From Chitinophaga nivalis (lineage in GTDB: Bacteria > Bacteroidota > Bacteroidia > Chitinophagales > Chitinophagaceae), in assembly GCF_025989125.1 (NCBI RefSeq), contig NZ_JAPDNR010000001.1, positions 248,001 through 312,000 on the forward strand: a stretch of DNA of 64,000 nucleotides, given 5' to 3'. A program made the translations under genes and the position numbers. Of this stretch, positions 52,050 to 61,016 are shown piece after piece. Under the pieces are notes generated by a model, which was not told the DNA's origin, ran no database searches, and was given only the letters and a program-made list of their open reading frames with translations. How positions within the stretch are numbered: the stretch's first letter is position 1; every line of letters starts with the position of its first letter.

Positions 52050-54002
52050 ATGCACTTAAAACTTTACCCTGCTTTATGCTTATGCCTGGGCCTTGCCACT
52101 GCGGCCACAGCTCAGGACAGCAGCCGTATCAGCCAACTGAACGGCGTTACGGTTACCGCTACCAAAGGCCCTCAGAAGGCCAGCGAAACCGGCAAAGTAG
52201 TTACGATTCTCTCCCGCGCATACCTGGAAAAAAACAGCGGCAAAACCATTGCCGTTATCCTGAATGAACAGGCCGGCCTTATTATCAATGGCGCAGAAAA
52301 TACCCGGGGAACCATCCCTGGTATTTATATGCGGGGCGCCAGTACCGAAAACGCCCTGGTGCTGATAGATGGTCTGCCAGTAAATGATGCCTCTCAGATC
52401 AGCAGCTCCTTTGACCTCAATGCGATTACACCGGACCAGGTGGAGAAAATTGAAATACTGCGTGGCAGCCAATCTACCTTATACGGCTCCAACGCAGTAG
52501 CGGGCGTCATCAATATCATTACCCGGCAAGCCGGCAGCAAACCATTTGGCCTGACCGCCAACATGGGTTATGGTAGTTATAATGATTACCAGGGCGGCCT
52601 GAGTATACATGGGCGGGCCCGCCGCTTCTCCTATCTGCTGGGATACAAATACGAAAAAACCGATGGTTTTTCTGATGCCTACGACAGCACCGGAAAAGCC
52701 GGTTTCGATAAAGATGGTTTCCGGCAACATAGCCTCTTCGCCAAACTGGGCCTGCAGGCCACTTCCAGGTGGAACCTGCAATACCTGTTTTCCATGAGCG
52801 ATTATCATCATGCCCTGGATGATCACAACTATACTGATGACAAAGACTATAATGGTCAATATAAATATCTGCTGAATGGCATCAGCAGTAAATATACCTT
52901 CAACAAAGGCTCCTGGCACGTCCTGTACAACTACCAGCGCAACAAACGTAATGTGCGCAATGACTCCACCGATGTAGCGCCCATGACCTATGCCAAATAC
53001 GACGAAACACTTTTTGCCTCCCAGACCCACCAGCTGGAAACCTACGTCAACTGGGATGTCACCAAAGAAGTCAGGCTCATTGCCGGCGGCGTGTTCACCA
53101 CTTCCCGGATAGAACAACAAAACCTGACGTTATCACCCCGGCCCGGCAGCCAATTCGTTACCAATGGCATATCGCCAGACAGTTCGCACGCCAGCCAGAT
53201 CAGCGGATATGCTACCATGCTGCTACATCCGGGGAATGGCTTTAACCTGGAGCTGGGCGGACGTTTCAATTATCATAATCTCTATGGTAATAATCAAACC
53301 ATCTCCATCAATCCATCTTACCTGATTAACCAGCAGCATAAGGTTTTTATCAATATTGCTTCGGCCTATAAAATACCTTCTCTCTACCAGCTGTATGTAG
53401 CCGGTTATGGCAACAGGAACCTGCTACCGGAATCCACCATCAGCTACGAAGCCGGTTACCAGGCCTCCTTCCGGCAGCCCAGACTGGACTTACGGATAAC
53501 GGGCTTTGCCCGGGATACGCGGGACCTGATCATTTTTTATTATGACGGGGCCACCGGCTACAGCCAGTACCGCAATGCAGATAAACAACGTGCCTATGGG
53601 GCTGAACTGGAAGCCACCTGGAATATTACCTCCGGGCTGGACCTCACGATGAACTATACTTTTGTGGATGGCCGCATTACCCAACAGCTAGCCAACAACA
53701 AGGATACTTCCTACTATAATCTGTACCGGGTTCCTAAGCATGCCCTGCATGCCACGCTGGGCTATCAGGTAACCCCGGCCCTGTATACCAGTGTTACCGC
53801 CCGATACATCGGCCAGCGCTACGAAACAAGGACTCCGATGGGTGATTATTACACCCTGGATTGGTATGGTGAGTATAAATTTGGTAACTTGCTGAAAATT
53901 TTCACTGGGTTGAGAAATATTACAAATTATCAATATTTTGATGTCCTTGGTTTTAATACCCGGCGGTTCAATTTCAACACCGGTATTATCTTTAACTTAT
54001 AA
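52050..54002 (+). CDS. btuB: TonB-dependent receptor, BtuB-like
   Basis: 650 residues from ATG 52050 (MHLKLYPALCLCLGLATAAT); the upstream frame passes through a hairpin. Signal peptide to about 21, TonB box region near GVTVTATK, plug domain (about 45-150: GIYMRGASTENALVLIDGLP, RGSQSTLYGSNAVAGVINII) and a 22-strand barrel ending in aromatic FNTGIIFNL. Length and plug sequence resemble BtuB, and the downstream B12 salvage genes support corrinoid uptake across the outer membrane with TonB energy. Confidence 0.85.
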   Translation: MHLKLYPALCLCLGLATAATAQDSSRISQLNGVTVTATKGPQKASETGKVVTILSRAYLEKNSGKTIAVILNEQAGLIINGAENTRGTIPGIYMRGASTENALVLIDGLPVNDASQISSSFDLNAITPDQVEKIEILRGSQSTLYGSNAVAGVINIITRQAGSKPFGLTANMGYGSYNDYQGGLSIHGRARRFSYLLGYKYEKTDGFSDAYDSTGKAGFDKDGFRQHSLFAKLGLQATSRWNLQYLFSMSDYHHALDDHNYTDDKDYNGQYKYLLNGISSKYTFNKGSWHVLYNYQRNKRNVRNDSTDVAPMTYAKYDETLFASQTHQLETYVNWDVTKEVRLIAGGVFTTSRIEQQNLTLSPRPGSQFVTNGISPDSSHASQISGYATMLLHPGNGFNLELGGRFNYHNLYGNNQTISINPSYLINQQHKVFINIASAYKIPSLYQLYVAGYGNRNLLPESTISYEAGYQASFRQPRLDLRITGFARDTRDLIIFYYDGATGYSQYRNADKQRAYGAELEATWNITSGLDLTMNYTFVDGRITQQLANNKDTSYYNLYRVPKHALHATLGYQVTPALYTSVTARYIGQRYETRTPMGDYYTLDWYGEYKFGNLLKIFTGLRNITNYQYFDVLGFNTRRFNFNTGIIFNL

Positions 54003-54020
54003 ACACTAAAAATCAGCATA

Positions 54021-54614
54021 ATGTCTTTAAAAAATCTTAATCCGCAATTTGGTGTATTGCTATTATTTATTCTCGCAGCAGGTATCATACGTGTTGTATT
54101 AGGAGCGGATGCAAATATGTCTCCCATTGCGATGTTTACACCGGTTGGTGCGATGGCATTGTTTGGCGGCGCTTCATTTTCCCGTAACTGGAAAGCATAC
54201 GCATTTCCTTTACTGACCTTGTTTGCCAGCGATGTAATTCTGATGCAGGTTTTCCATAAAGCATATGCATCCGGCTTACTGTATAAAGGATGGATCTGGA
54301 ACTATACCAGTTTTGCCTTGATTGTACTGCTGGGACAAGTAATCATTAAAAAAGTAAGTCCGGGTAATATTATATTAGCCTCCGTAGGCGCTGCCCTGGT
54401 TCACTTCCTCATTTCCAACTTTGGCGTATGGGTAAGCGGCAGCACAGATATCACTACCGGCCTGCCTTTCACCAAAGATGTAGCTGGCCTGACCAAATGC
54501 TACATACTGGCGATTCCTTTCATGCAATATACCCTGATCGGTAACCTGATTTACAGCACGATCTTCTTCGGTAGCTTTGAACTGGTAAAACGCAGACTGC
54601 GTTTGGCCCGCTAA
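54021..54614 (+). CDS. DUF6580 family membrane protein
   Basis: 197 residues with about five hydrophobic segments. Early motif SPIAMFTPVGAMALFGGASF and late ALVHFLISNFGVWV fit the DUF6580 family. It lies 18 bp after btuB, so cotranscription is likely. ECF-type S-component-like behaviour in corrinoid transport would fit the position and size, but this is inference. Confidence 0.65.
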   Translation: MSLKNLNPQFGVLLLFILAAGIIRVVLGADANMSPIAMFTPVGAMALFGGASFSRNWKAYAFPLLTLFASDVILMQVFHKAYASGLLYKGWIWNYTSFALIVLLGQVIIKKVSPGNIILASVGAALVHFLISNFGVWVSGSTDITTGLPFTKDVAGLTKCYILAIPFMQYTLIGNLIYSTIFFGSFELVKRRLRLAR

Positions 54615-54641
54615 TGCTTTTGATTTTAAATGATATTATTC

Positions 54642-54716
54642 AGAGATTTAGTTATTCAGTACTTTGATTTCAGAAAAACTTATCTGGATCAGTGATGACT
54701 GAATAATTAAATCTCT
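54642..54716. other. Long imperfect inverted repeat between DUF6580 and the BtuG-like gene
   Basis: AGAGATTTAGTTATTCAGT pairs with ACTGAATAATTAAATCTCT (one mismatch in 19) across a loop of about 37 nt. TGATATTTTCG follows. It may end the btuB-DUF6580 transcript or mark a processed site. Confidence 0.6.
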
Positions 54717-54802
54717 TGATATTTTCGCATCTTTCCATCACTATCCGCTATCGGGCGATAGTTATACCGCAAACAGGACAACCGTAAATAAACTATTACA
54801 TC

Positions 54803-56122
54803 ATGCGCATGATTTCACGCAAGCTTCAACTTCCTTTTATTCTGGCCATCATTGGTATATTGGGCTTTTCTGCCTGCCAGAAGAAGGATAATGAAACGTC
54901 ATTTATCACTCCCAATGTAGGTCAGGGAATCAAAAACGGAAGAGATACCTTTTACCTGGGCGAAAGCAGGGCCTTAAGTCCGGAACTAGCCAACGTAAAG
55001 AACCCTACCTTTCTCTGGCTGGTAAATGGTACGGTTGTCAGTAAAGATTCGCTCTACACATTCACCCCAACTGAACCGGGAGATTATACCATCTCCTACA
55101 AGATAAGCTCCGGCAATAGCTACAATTTCTGGTACTACCGTTTTAAGGTATTAGGCAAGTATGCTGATGGCTTTTTCATTGTAAATGAAGGCTGGTTTGG
55201 ACACGACCTGGGCGGCGTAAACTTTTACCGTAACGGCGAAGACACCATACACCAGAATGTATTTAACCGGGAAAATCCGGGTAAAACCCTGGGTAAGACC
55301 ACCCAATTCGGCGCGGTCTATAACAACCGGTTATACCTCGTATCCAAAGAAGGCCCACTGGTGGTGACCGATGTTAACAACATGCAGGAAACCGGCCGTA
55401 TTGCCCAGTTACCAGCTAGTGGTAATGCGTTCTGCGGGGTGGACAACAATACCGGTTTAGTTTCTACCCTGGACGGTGTTTACCAGATCAATCTGCAAAC
55501 ACTGACAGTCGGCAATAAAATCAGCGGCATAACCGGCCAGGCAGGTGGTATGATCAAAGCCGGCAACTATGTATTTGTGATGGTAGAAAATGCGGGTATC
55601 GTGGTACTGAACGCCACCGATTTCAGCATCGTACGCACTTTACCTAAAGCAGATGCGGGTATCTCCCAAACACCGGATGGTACTATCTGGGCAGGTGGCG
55701 GCAAACTGCTGTATGCCATTAATCCGCAAACACTGGCGGTAACCACTACGAATGTTCCTTTTGATGTATATGGCTCGTGGGGTGGGTGGAATGCCACCAT
55801 GTTCAGCACTTCCACCAAAGAAGTGGCCGTATTTGTTGGCAAAACCAATCCATGGGGCGCTGGCGGCGACGAGGTATATAAATATACCGTTGGTAATCCG
55901 GCTTCTTTGAATCAGCCGTTTATTAAGCTGCCCACAAAGATGGTGCTGTATGGTGCGGCCGTAAGATATAACCCGGGTAATAACACCGTTGTAGTAACGG
56001 CTGTTCACTCCGAAAATTACCAACAGAATACACTTTATATCTACGACGCCTACAGTGGTGCTCTGCTGAAACAGGTAGCGTATAACGGTTATTTCTTCCC
56101 CGCTATACCCGTATTTAAATAA
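54803..56122 (+). CDS. DUF5074-type surface lipoprotein, BtuG-like
   Basis: 439 residues. Lipoprotein signal with lipobox FSAC (Cys about 25), then a PKD-like segment (about 40-115: NPTFLWLVNGTVVSKDSLYT, GDYTISYKIS). From about 125 a beta-propeller with FFIVNEGWFGHDLGGVNFYR, GGMIKAGNYVFVMVENAGIV and PDGTIWAGGGKLLYAIN. Bacteroides BtuG is a surface propeller lipoprotein of this kind that binds cobalamin and hands it to BtuB. The position between btuB and cobU makes the same role likely. The extra N-terminal domain is unlike a minimal BtuG. Confidence 0.7.
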   Translation: MRMISRKLQLPFILAIIGILGFSACQKKDNETSFITPNVGQGIKNGRDTFYLGESRALSPELANVKNPTFLWLVNGTVVSKDSLYTFTPTEPGDYTISYKISSGNSYNFWYYRFKVLGKYADGFFIVNEGWFGHDLGGVNFYRNGEDTIHQNVFNRENPGKTLGKTTQFGAVYNNRLYLVSKEGPLVVTDVNNMQETGRIAQLPASGNAFCGVDNNTGLVSTLDGVYQINLQTLTVGNKISGITGQAGGMIKAGNYVFVMVENAGIVVLNATDFSIVRTLPKADAGISQTPDGTIWAGGGKLLYAINPQTLAVTTTNVPFDVYGSWGGWNATMFSTSTKEVAVFVGKTNPWGAGGDEVYKYTVGNPASLNQPFIKLPTKMVLYGAAVRYNPGNNTVVVTAVHSENYQQNTLYIYDAYSGALLKQVAYNGYFFPAIPVFK

Positions 56123-56137
56123 TTAATGACTGAACCT

Positions 56138-56179
56138 GGTCAGCTTTTAGGAAGGCTTACTGCCGGCTAAAAGCTGACC
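56138..56179. other. Perfect 13-bp hairpin before cobU
   Basis: GGTCAGCTTTTAG and CTAAAAGCTGACC flank a 16-nt loop. No T run follows, so it is more likely an attenuating or processing structure than a plain terminator. Confidence 0.55.
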
Positions 56180-56201
56180 ACCGGTATCAAAACGCTGTTT
56201 T

Positions 56202-56711
56202 ATGATTCACATGATCACAGGCGGCGCCCGGTCCGGTAAAAGCCGGTACGCCCAGGAACAGGCGTTATCACGCAGTAACCAACCGGTGTATGTGGCCACT
56301 GCACAGGTGTGGGATGATGACTTTGCCGCCAGAATACAACGCCACCAGGCCGAAAGAGGCTCCGCATGGATCAACTATGAAGAAACCCTTTATGTAAGCC
56401 ACCTGCCATTAGATGGCCATACCGTAGTGATCGACTGCATCACCCTTTGGCTGACCAACTTCTTCGTACATCACCAATACGACATCGATCTCTCCCTCGC
56501 AGCAATTACTGCTGAAATACACGCGCTCCAACAGAAAGCAGGTACCTTTATCATCGTTACGAATGAAATAGGCATGGGTGTACATGCTGAAACCGCTGCC
56601 GGAAGAAAGTTTACCGACTTGCAGGGATGGGTCAATCAATACCTTGCCCGTGTAGCCGACACCGTAGTGCTGATGGTTTCCGGCATTCCCATGGTCATTA
56701 AGCAGCCGTAA
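56202..56711 (+). CDS. cobU: Adenosylcobinamide kinase / cobinamide-phosphate guanylyltransferase
   Basis: 169 residues, normal length. It phosphorylates adenosylcobinamide and transfers GMP to give adenosylcobinamide-GDP. P-loop GGARSGKS at 7-14, the guanylylation-linked His region in RHQAERG near 46, and VIDCITLWLTN and VTNEIGMGVHAET. Start could also be the ATG at 56211. First enzyme gene of cobU-cobT-cobS-cobC. Confidence 0.92.
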   Translation: MIHMITGGARSGKSRYAQEQALSRSNQPVYVATAQVWDDDFAARIQRHQAERGSAWINYEETLYVSHLPLDGHTVVIDCITLWLTNFFVHHQYDIDLSLAAITAEIHALQQKAGTFIIVTNEIGMGVHAETAAGRKFTDLQGWVNQYLARVADTVVLMVSGIPMVIKQP

Positions 56712-56723
56712 AAATCAATAGTT

Positions 56724-57764
56724 ATGAGGCATCCGATTCAAATTCCGCCTGTATCGCAGGCATTAAAAGCCGTATTACAGGATAAGATAGACCAGAAAAC
56801 CAAACCGCCAGGCTCACTCGGCAAACTGGAACAGGTGGCCTTACAGGCCGGTATGATACAAAATACGCTTACACCGGAACTGAAAAAACCAGCGATCATC
56901 GTATTTGCAGGCGATCATGGTATTGCCGCAGAAGGGCTGGTAAACCCTTTTCCACAAGCCGTTACCGCGCAAATGGTCTATAACTTTCTGCAGGGTGGCG
57001 CCGCTATCAATGTATTCTGCCGCCAGCATCAACTGCAGTTACTGGTAGTAGATGCCGGTGTTAATCACGCATTTGCGCCGCATCCTTTATTAAAAGACCG
57101 TAAAATAGCCATGGGTACGCAGCATATCCTGCACCGGCCAGCCATGTCGCAGGAGCAGTGTGCACTGGCGTTGCAGGCGGGTGCGGAAGAAGTAACCCTG
57201 CTGCATGCCGGTGGATGCAATACGGTAGGCTTCGGGGAAATGGGTATTGGCAATACCTCAGCAGCAGCCCTGCTGATGAGCCATTTTACCGGTATACCTG
57301 TAGCGGAGTGCACAGGCGCCGGCAGCAACGTACAACAGCTCACCCAAAAACGGGCGGTACTGCAGCAGGTAATGGCACACCATGCCACGCCTTTATCACC
57401 CGAACAGGCACTGGCTACCTTCGGCGGATTTGAAATAGCCATGATCACAGGCGCCATCCTGCAGGCAGCTGCGCTGGGCATGCTGGTGGTGATAGACGGA
57501 TTTATTGTTACGTCGGCCCTGCTGGTAGCAGCAGCCATACAACCTGCTGTAAAGGACTACTGTATTTTTGCCCATTGCTCAGAAGAGAAAGGACATCGTA
57601 AAATGCTGGAACACCTGGGCGTACATCCCTTGCTGCAGCTGGATATGCGGCTGGGAGAAGGTACCGGTGCCGCCCTCGCCATACCGGTCATACAAAGTGC
57701 GGTGGCTTTCCTCACCGAAATGGCCAGTTTCAACAGTGCACAGATATCAAACCGGACTATATGA
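56724..57764 (+). CDS. cobT: Nicotinate-nucleotide--dimethylbenzimidazole phosphoribosyltransferase
   Basis: 346 residues. It makes alpha-ribazole phosphate, the lower-ligand half of cobalamin. Conserved parts: KTKPPGSLGKLEQVALQAG near 25-43, VFAGDHGIAAEGLVNPFPQ, GEMGIGNTSAAALL near 171, and the C-terminal DMRLGEGTGAALA with the catalytic Glu (about 314). Twelve bases after cobU; overlaps cobS by 4 nt. Confidence 0.95.
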   Translation: MRHPIQIPPVSQALKAVLQDKIDQKTKPPGSLGKLEQVALQAGMIQNTLTPELKKPAIIVFAGDHGIAAEGLVNPFPQAVTAQMVYNFLQGGAAINVFCRQHQLQLLVVDAGVNHAFAPHPLLKDRKIAMGTQHILHRPAMSQEQCALALQAGAEEVTLLHAGGCNTVGFGEMGIGNTSAAALLMSHFTGIPVAECTGAGSNVQQLTQKRAVLQQVMAHHATPLSPEQALATFGGFEIAMITGAILQAAALGMLVVIDGFIVTSALLVAAAIQPAVKDYCIFAHCSEEKGHRKMLEHLGVHPLLQLDMRLGEGTGAALAIPVIQSAVAFLTEMASFNSAQISNRTI

Positions 57765-58537
57765 AAAAACAGTGGCAGTTAGTACTTACTGCAATGATGT
57801 TTTATACCCGTTTACCCGTTACCGTTAGTACGCCCTATAGTCCGGAGTTGCTGAACCGGGCTACCCGCTACCTTCCCCTGATAGGCTGGATTGTAGCGGC
57901 TTTCATGGCCGGCATCCTATATCTCTTTGGCGTCATCGCGCCACACTCCATCAGCATACTGATGAGCATCATCGTCGGCATCTGGATAACAGGTGCTTTT
58001 CATGAAGATGGCTTTGCAGACATGTGCGATGGTTTCGGCGGTGGCTGGACCAAAGAAAAGATCCTGGAAATCATGAAAGACAGCCGGATAGGTACCTACG
58101 GCATGACAGGACTCCTCCTGCTGCTGGCACTTAAATTCCTGTCCTTACAGGCACTCCCGCTTTCTGTAGCGATACTGGCCGTAGTGGCGGCGCAACCGCT
58201 CAGTCGCTTTGTAGCATTGACGGTAATCTATACACATCGTTATGTACGGGAAAACGAAGACAGCAAAGCTAAACCCGTTTCCAAAGGCATCGGGGTGCAG
58301 GACCTGCTAATAGCGGCTATATGGGGCCTGCTCCCGTTTATCGGGGTCGTGATATACCTGCAGCATTATATGCTGCTGTTCACCCTACTGGCCCTGCTGC
58401 CGGCCCGCTGGTACCTGGTACACCTGATGCAGAAATGGATAGGCGGCTATACCGGCGATTGCCTGGGCGCTGTTCAGCAGGTAGCAGAAACTGTTATATA
58501 TTTGTGCTTTTGCATTCTCACATGGAAATATACCTGA
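57761..58537 (+). CDS. cobS: Adenosylcobinamide-GDP ribazoletransferase
   Basis: 258 residues, polytopic. It joins adenosylcobinamide-GDP and alpha-ribazole (phosphate) at the membrane. The Asp-rich motif HEDGFADMCDGFGGGW near 80-95 is the family signature, and GGYTGDCLGAVQQVAE lies near the end. Start overlaps the cobT stop (ATGA). Confidence 0.95.
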   Translation: MKKQWQLVLTAMMFYTRLPVTVSTPYSPELLNRATRYLPLIGWIVAAFMAGILYLFGVIAPHSISILMSIIVGIWITGAFHEDGFADMCDGFGGGWTKEKILEIMKDSRIGTYGMTGLLLLLALKFLSLQALPLSVAILAVVAAQPLSRFVALTVIYTHRYVRENEDSKAKPVSKGIGVQDLLIAAIWGLLPFIGVVIYLQHYMLLFTLLALLPARWYLVHLMQKWIGGYTGDCLGAVQQVAETVIYLCFCILTWKYT

Positions 58538-59079
58538 TCCGACATACGGCGCCAGCCATAGAAGCCGGCATTTGTTATGGCGCCACCGACATAGCTGTTG
58601 CCGATACTTTTGAAACAGAAGCGGCCGATGTAAAAACACGCCTGCCTGTTATTACCACGGATGTTTACAGCAGTCCGCTGCAACGTTGCCAGCAACTGGC
58701 TACCGCACTCTTTGGCGATGGTTTTACTACAGACGACCGCCTGCAGGAAATGAACTTCGGCAGCTGGGAAATGCTGCCCTGGGATGATATCAGCCGCAGC
58801 GCCCTGAAAAGATGGGCAGATAATGTAGTATTTGAACATATTCCGGGCGGCGAAAGTTATGCTGAATTATACACCCGCTCGATACAGTTACTGGAAGAAA
58901 TTATCGCCAAAGGCAAAGACGCCACACTGGTTACTCATGGCGGTGTGATCCGGTGCATCATGGCCTACGCCACAGATACACCGCTGGCTGATGCGTTTGA
59001 TTTTCAGATAGAGTATGGACGAATAACCCATTTACAGGTATTAAACGACGAGATAAAAGTAATATTTTCTAATTCATAA
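58522..59079 (+). CDS. cobC: Alpha-ribazole phosphatase (histidine phosphatase family)
   Basis: 185 residues from ATG 58522, overlapping cobS by 16 nt. The phosphohistidine motif is LIRHTAP (His8); SSPLQRC, LQEMNFGSWE and VTHGGVIR complete the active site. It dephosphorylates alpha-ribazole phosphate or cobalamin phosphate in the last salvage step. The operon position distinguishes it from other histidine phosphatases. Confidence 0.88.
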   Translation: MEIYLIRHTAPAIEAGICYGATDIAVADTFETEAADVKTRLPVITTDVYSSPLQRCQQLATALFGDGFTTDDRLQEMNFGSWEMLPWDDISRSALKRWADNVVFEHIPGGESYAELYTRSIQLLEEIIAKGKDATLVTHGGVIRCIMAYATDTPLADAFDFQIEYGRITHLQVLNDEIKVIFSNS

Positions 59080-59209
59080 ATAATTCATTTAGAATTATTT
59101 ATATGAAAATAAGTAAATATCTGCCTAAAAAACAAAAAAACTATTATTTCGTGCTAACTTTATGTTTGGAATCTCTTTATATAAAAGCACACTATAAAAT
59201 CTGAATATA

Positions 59210-59431
59210 ATGACAACATCTTTTTTAAATATCCCGCTTTTATTTCTGCAGGAAATAGGTATCAAAGAATTACTGCTGATTGCGTTGGTAGTACTGTTAT
59301 TGTTTGGTGGTAAAAAGATACCTGAATTGATGCGTGGTTTGGGTAGCGGCATACGTGAATTTAAAGATGCCAAGGATGATCCGAAAAAAGACAGCAAATC
59401 CGGCGCTACTGATGCTCCAAAAGCTAACTAA
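59210..59431 (+). CDS. tatA: Twin-arginine translocase TatA/E subunit
   Basis: 73 residues. One membrane helix (ELLLIALVVLLLFGGKKIPE, about 19-38) with the conserved FGGKKIPEL hinge, then the amphipathic helix MRGLGSGIREFKDAKDDP and a charged tail. It forms the Tat pore for folded proteins. The gene stands alone with a terminator; tatC is not in the window. Confidence 0.92.
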   Translation: MTTSFLNIPLLFLQEIGIKELLLIALVVLLLFGGKKIPELMRGLGSGIREFKDAKDDPKKDSKSGATDAPKAN

Positions 59432-59451
59432 ATAAAAAGCATTTATAAATG

Positions 59452-59492
59452 AAAAAGGTAAACCGTGTATTGCACACGATTTACCTTTTTTT
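59452..59492. terminator. Bidirectional terminator tatA / DUF5690
   Basis: AAAAAGGTAAA-CGTGT and ACACG-TTTACCTTTTT form a stem with A and T runs on both sides between convergent genes. Confidence 0.85.
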
Positions 59493-59502
59493 GTTACTGC
59501 AA

Positions 59503-60828
59503 CTATCCTGCGATTTGCACTTCTCCACTCACGGTTGCATTTGACTTATTGTTCACTGCATCATATTTTTTCTTAAAGTACCAGGAAGAAGCCATCATCA
59601 GCAAGATACCGGTAACACTTACGCCCAGCACAGCATCCATAAAGAAATGGCTCCAGGAAACATCTATGCCGCTGAAATTCTTAAACAGCATTACGCCTAC
59701 ACTACCCAGGTAGCCGAATGAATCTGCTACGTAAATAATAAAGCCCACATTACTGACATATTTAAAAACCGCGATCAGCCGCTCAAAGAAGATACAGTTA
59801 AACGGAATGTATCCCATATACAAACCCAAACCGGTCAACGTCATCCACCATACCGGATCAATGCGATGCTGCCGGAAAAGAATGGTGCTGATCAAGGCAA
59901 TCAGGAAGCCGGTGATCACAATAAAATGATTCAGTATAAAAGCATGGAAGTTGTTTTTTACAAACACGAGTAATCCCATGATGATGATAATAGCGATGGA
60001 TATCGGTACTTCTGTTTGTGTAAAGATGCCCGCCTGCGCCCCAAAACCCAGGTCTTTCCAGATGTCGGCCGCAAAGTTGTCACGCATATCCCGGAGCACT
60101 GTCAGCATTACATAACTGGCGATAAGTAATATCAACCCTGGCAGGAAAGCCTGTAAAAAGGCCTGCCGGTCCCGTTTATTCATAGGCGCGCGTTTGGTAC
60201 GTACCTGTTCATCCGCAGCTGTTGGCGGCGGTATTTGTTCGAGCAGGAAAATAAAAAGGAACATGGGTGCCGCAAAGACCAATCCGGTTACAAAAGGCAT
60301 CCAGAACTCCGTTACACCCCAATCTACCACCGTTATCTTACCCACTGATTTGACGAATCCGGAAGAGAAGATAAAACTGATAGATAATACCGCTCCCATA
60401 AACTCTGTACTGCGGCGGCCTTCCAGATAGCTGAACACCAGCCCCCAGATCATCCCCAACGGGAAACCATTAATAAACAGAAAAGGAATATTCCAGGGTG
60501 CCGGCAACAACGCAAAACATAACAGCGACAACCAGGAAACAGCAATCAACAGGATGATACTTTGTGCACGCCTGTCGCCTTTCATTTCTGCAATAAAGCG
60601 AATACCATAAAACTTACTGCAGGCATACCCGATTGTTTGCGTGATCACCAGCCATATCTTATAGTCGATTCCCAGGAAGGTCATTCCTTCAAAAATACCA
60701 GCGGTAAATGGCTTCCGGAAGGCATACATACAGGAATAGGTACCAAAGGCCACCAGCCCTGCATATAATGAAAAAACAAGGTGATGTGCCCGCTGCAGCC
60801 GCCGTTGTATCCAGGGAATATGTAACAT
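59503..60828 (-). CDS. DUF5690 family MFS-like membrane protein
   Basis: 441 residues from ATG 60828 (MLHIPWIQRRLQRAHHLVFS). About 12 membrane helices, with GTYSCMYAFRKPFTAGIFEG near 29-48 and the MFS-like pairing of two halves around a cytosolic loop (MNKRDRQAFLQ). DUF5690 is a Bacteroidota family of predicted transporters with unknown substrates. Single gene. Confidence 0.75.
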   Translation of the reverse strand: MLHIPWIQRRLQRAHHLVFSLYAGLVAFGTYSCMYAFRKPFTAGIFEGMTFLGIDYKIWLVITQTIGYACSKFYGIRFIAEMKGDRRAQSIILLIAVSWLSLLCFALLPAPWNIPFLFINGFPLGMIWGLVFSYLEGRRSTEFMGAVLSISFIFSSGFVKSVGKITVVDWGVTEFWMPFVTGLVFAAPMFLFIFLLEQIPPPTAADEQVRTKRAPMNKRDRQAFLQAFLPGLILLIASYVMLTVLRDMRDNFAADIWKDLGFGAQAGIFTQTEVPISIAIIIIMGLLVFVKNNFHAFILNHFIVITGFLIALISTILFRQHRIDPVWWMTLTGLGLYMGYIPFNCIFFERLIAVFKYVSNVGFIIYVADSFGYLGSVGVMLFKNFSGIDVSWSHFFMDAVLGVSVTGILLMMASSWYFKKKYDAVNNKSNATVSGEVQIAG

Positions 60829-60935
60829 GTCAACAAAATGATTTGGGTCAAAGGTGCCATTCCAATGTAAACACATTGTTAACAAATACTGATATTAATG
60901 TTAAGTATTACTGAACAAATAGCGCATACCTAAAA

Positions 60936-60993
60936 CCCGAAGCCCTGTTTATTTACCCCAACATGGCTGTGGGCAAATAAACAGGGCTTCGGG
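60936..60993 (-). terminator. Terminator of the SusC/SusD operon
   Basis: CCCGAAGCCCTGTTTATTT and AAATAAACAGGGCTTCGGG are exact complements, giving a 19-bp stem (extended by a few pairs) around a short loop, 24 nt after the SusD stop. Confidence 0.75.
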
Positions 60994-61016
60994 CTGTTAT
61001 GTTGCTATCAGGACGT

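Noticed and set aside
52080..53120. Long antisense frames inside btuB and other large genes
   Set aside because: They mirror strong coding sequence on the other strand with conserved domains there, and have no recognisable products.
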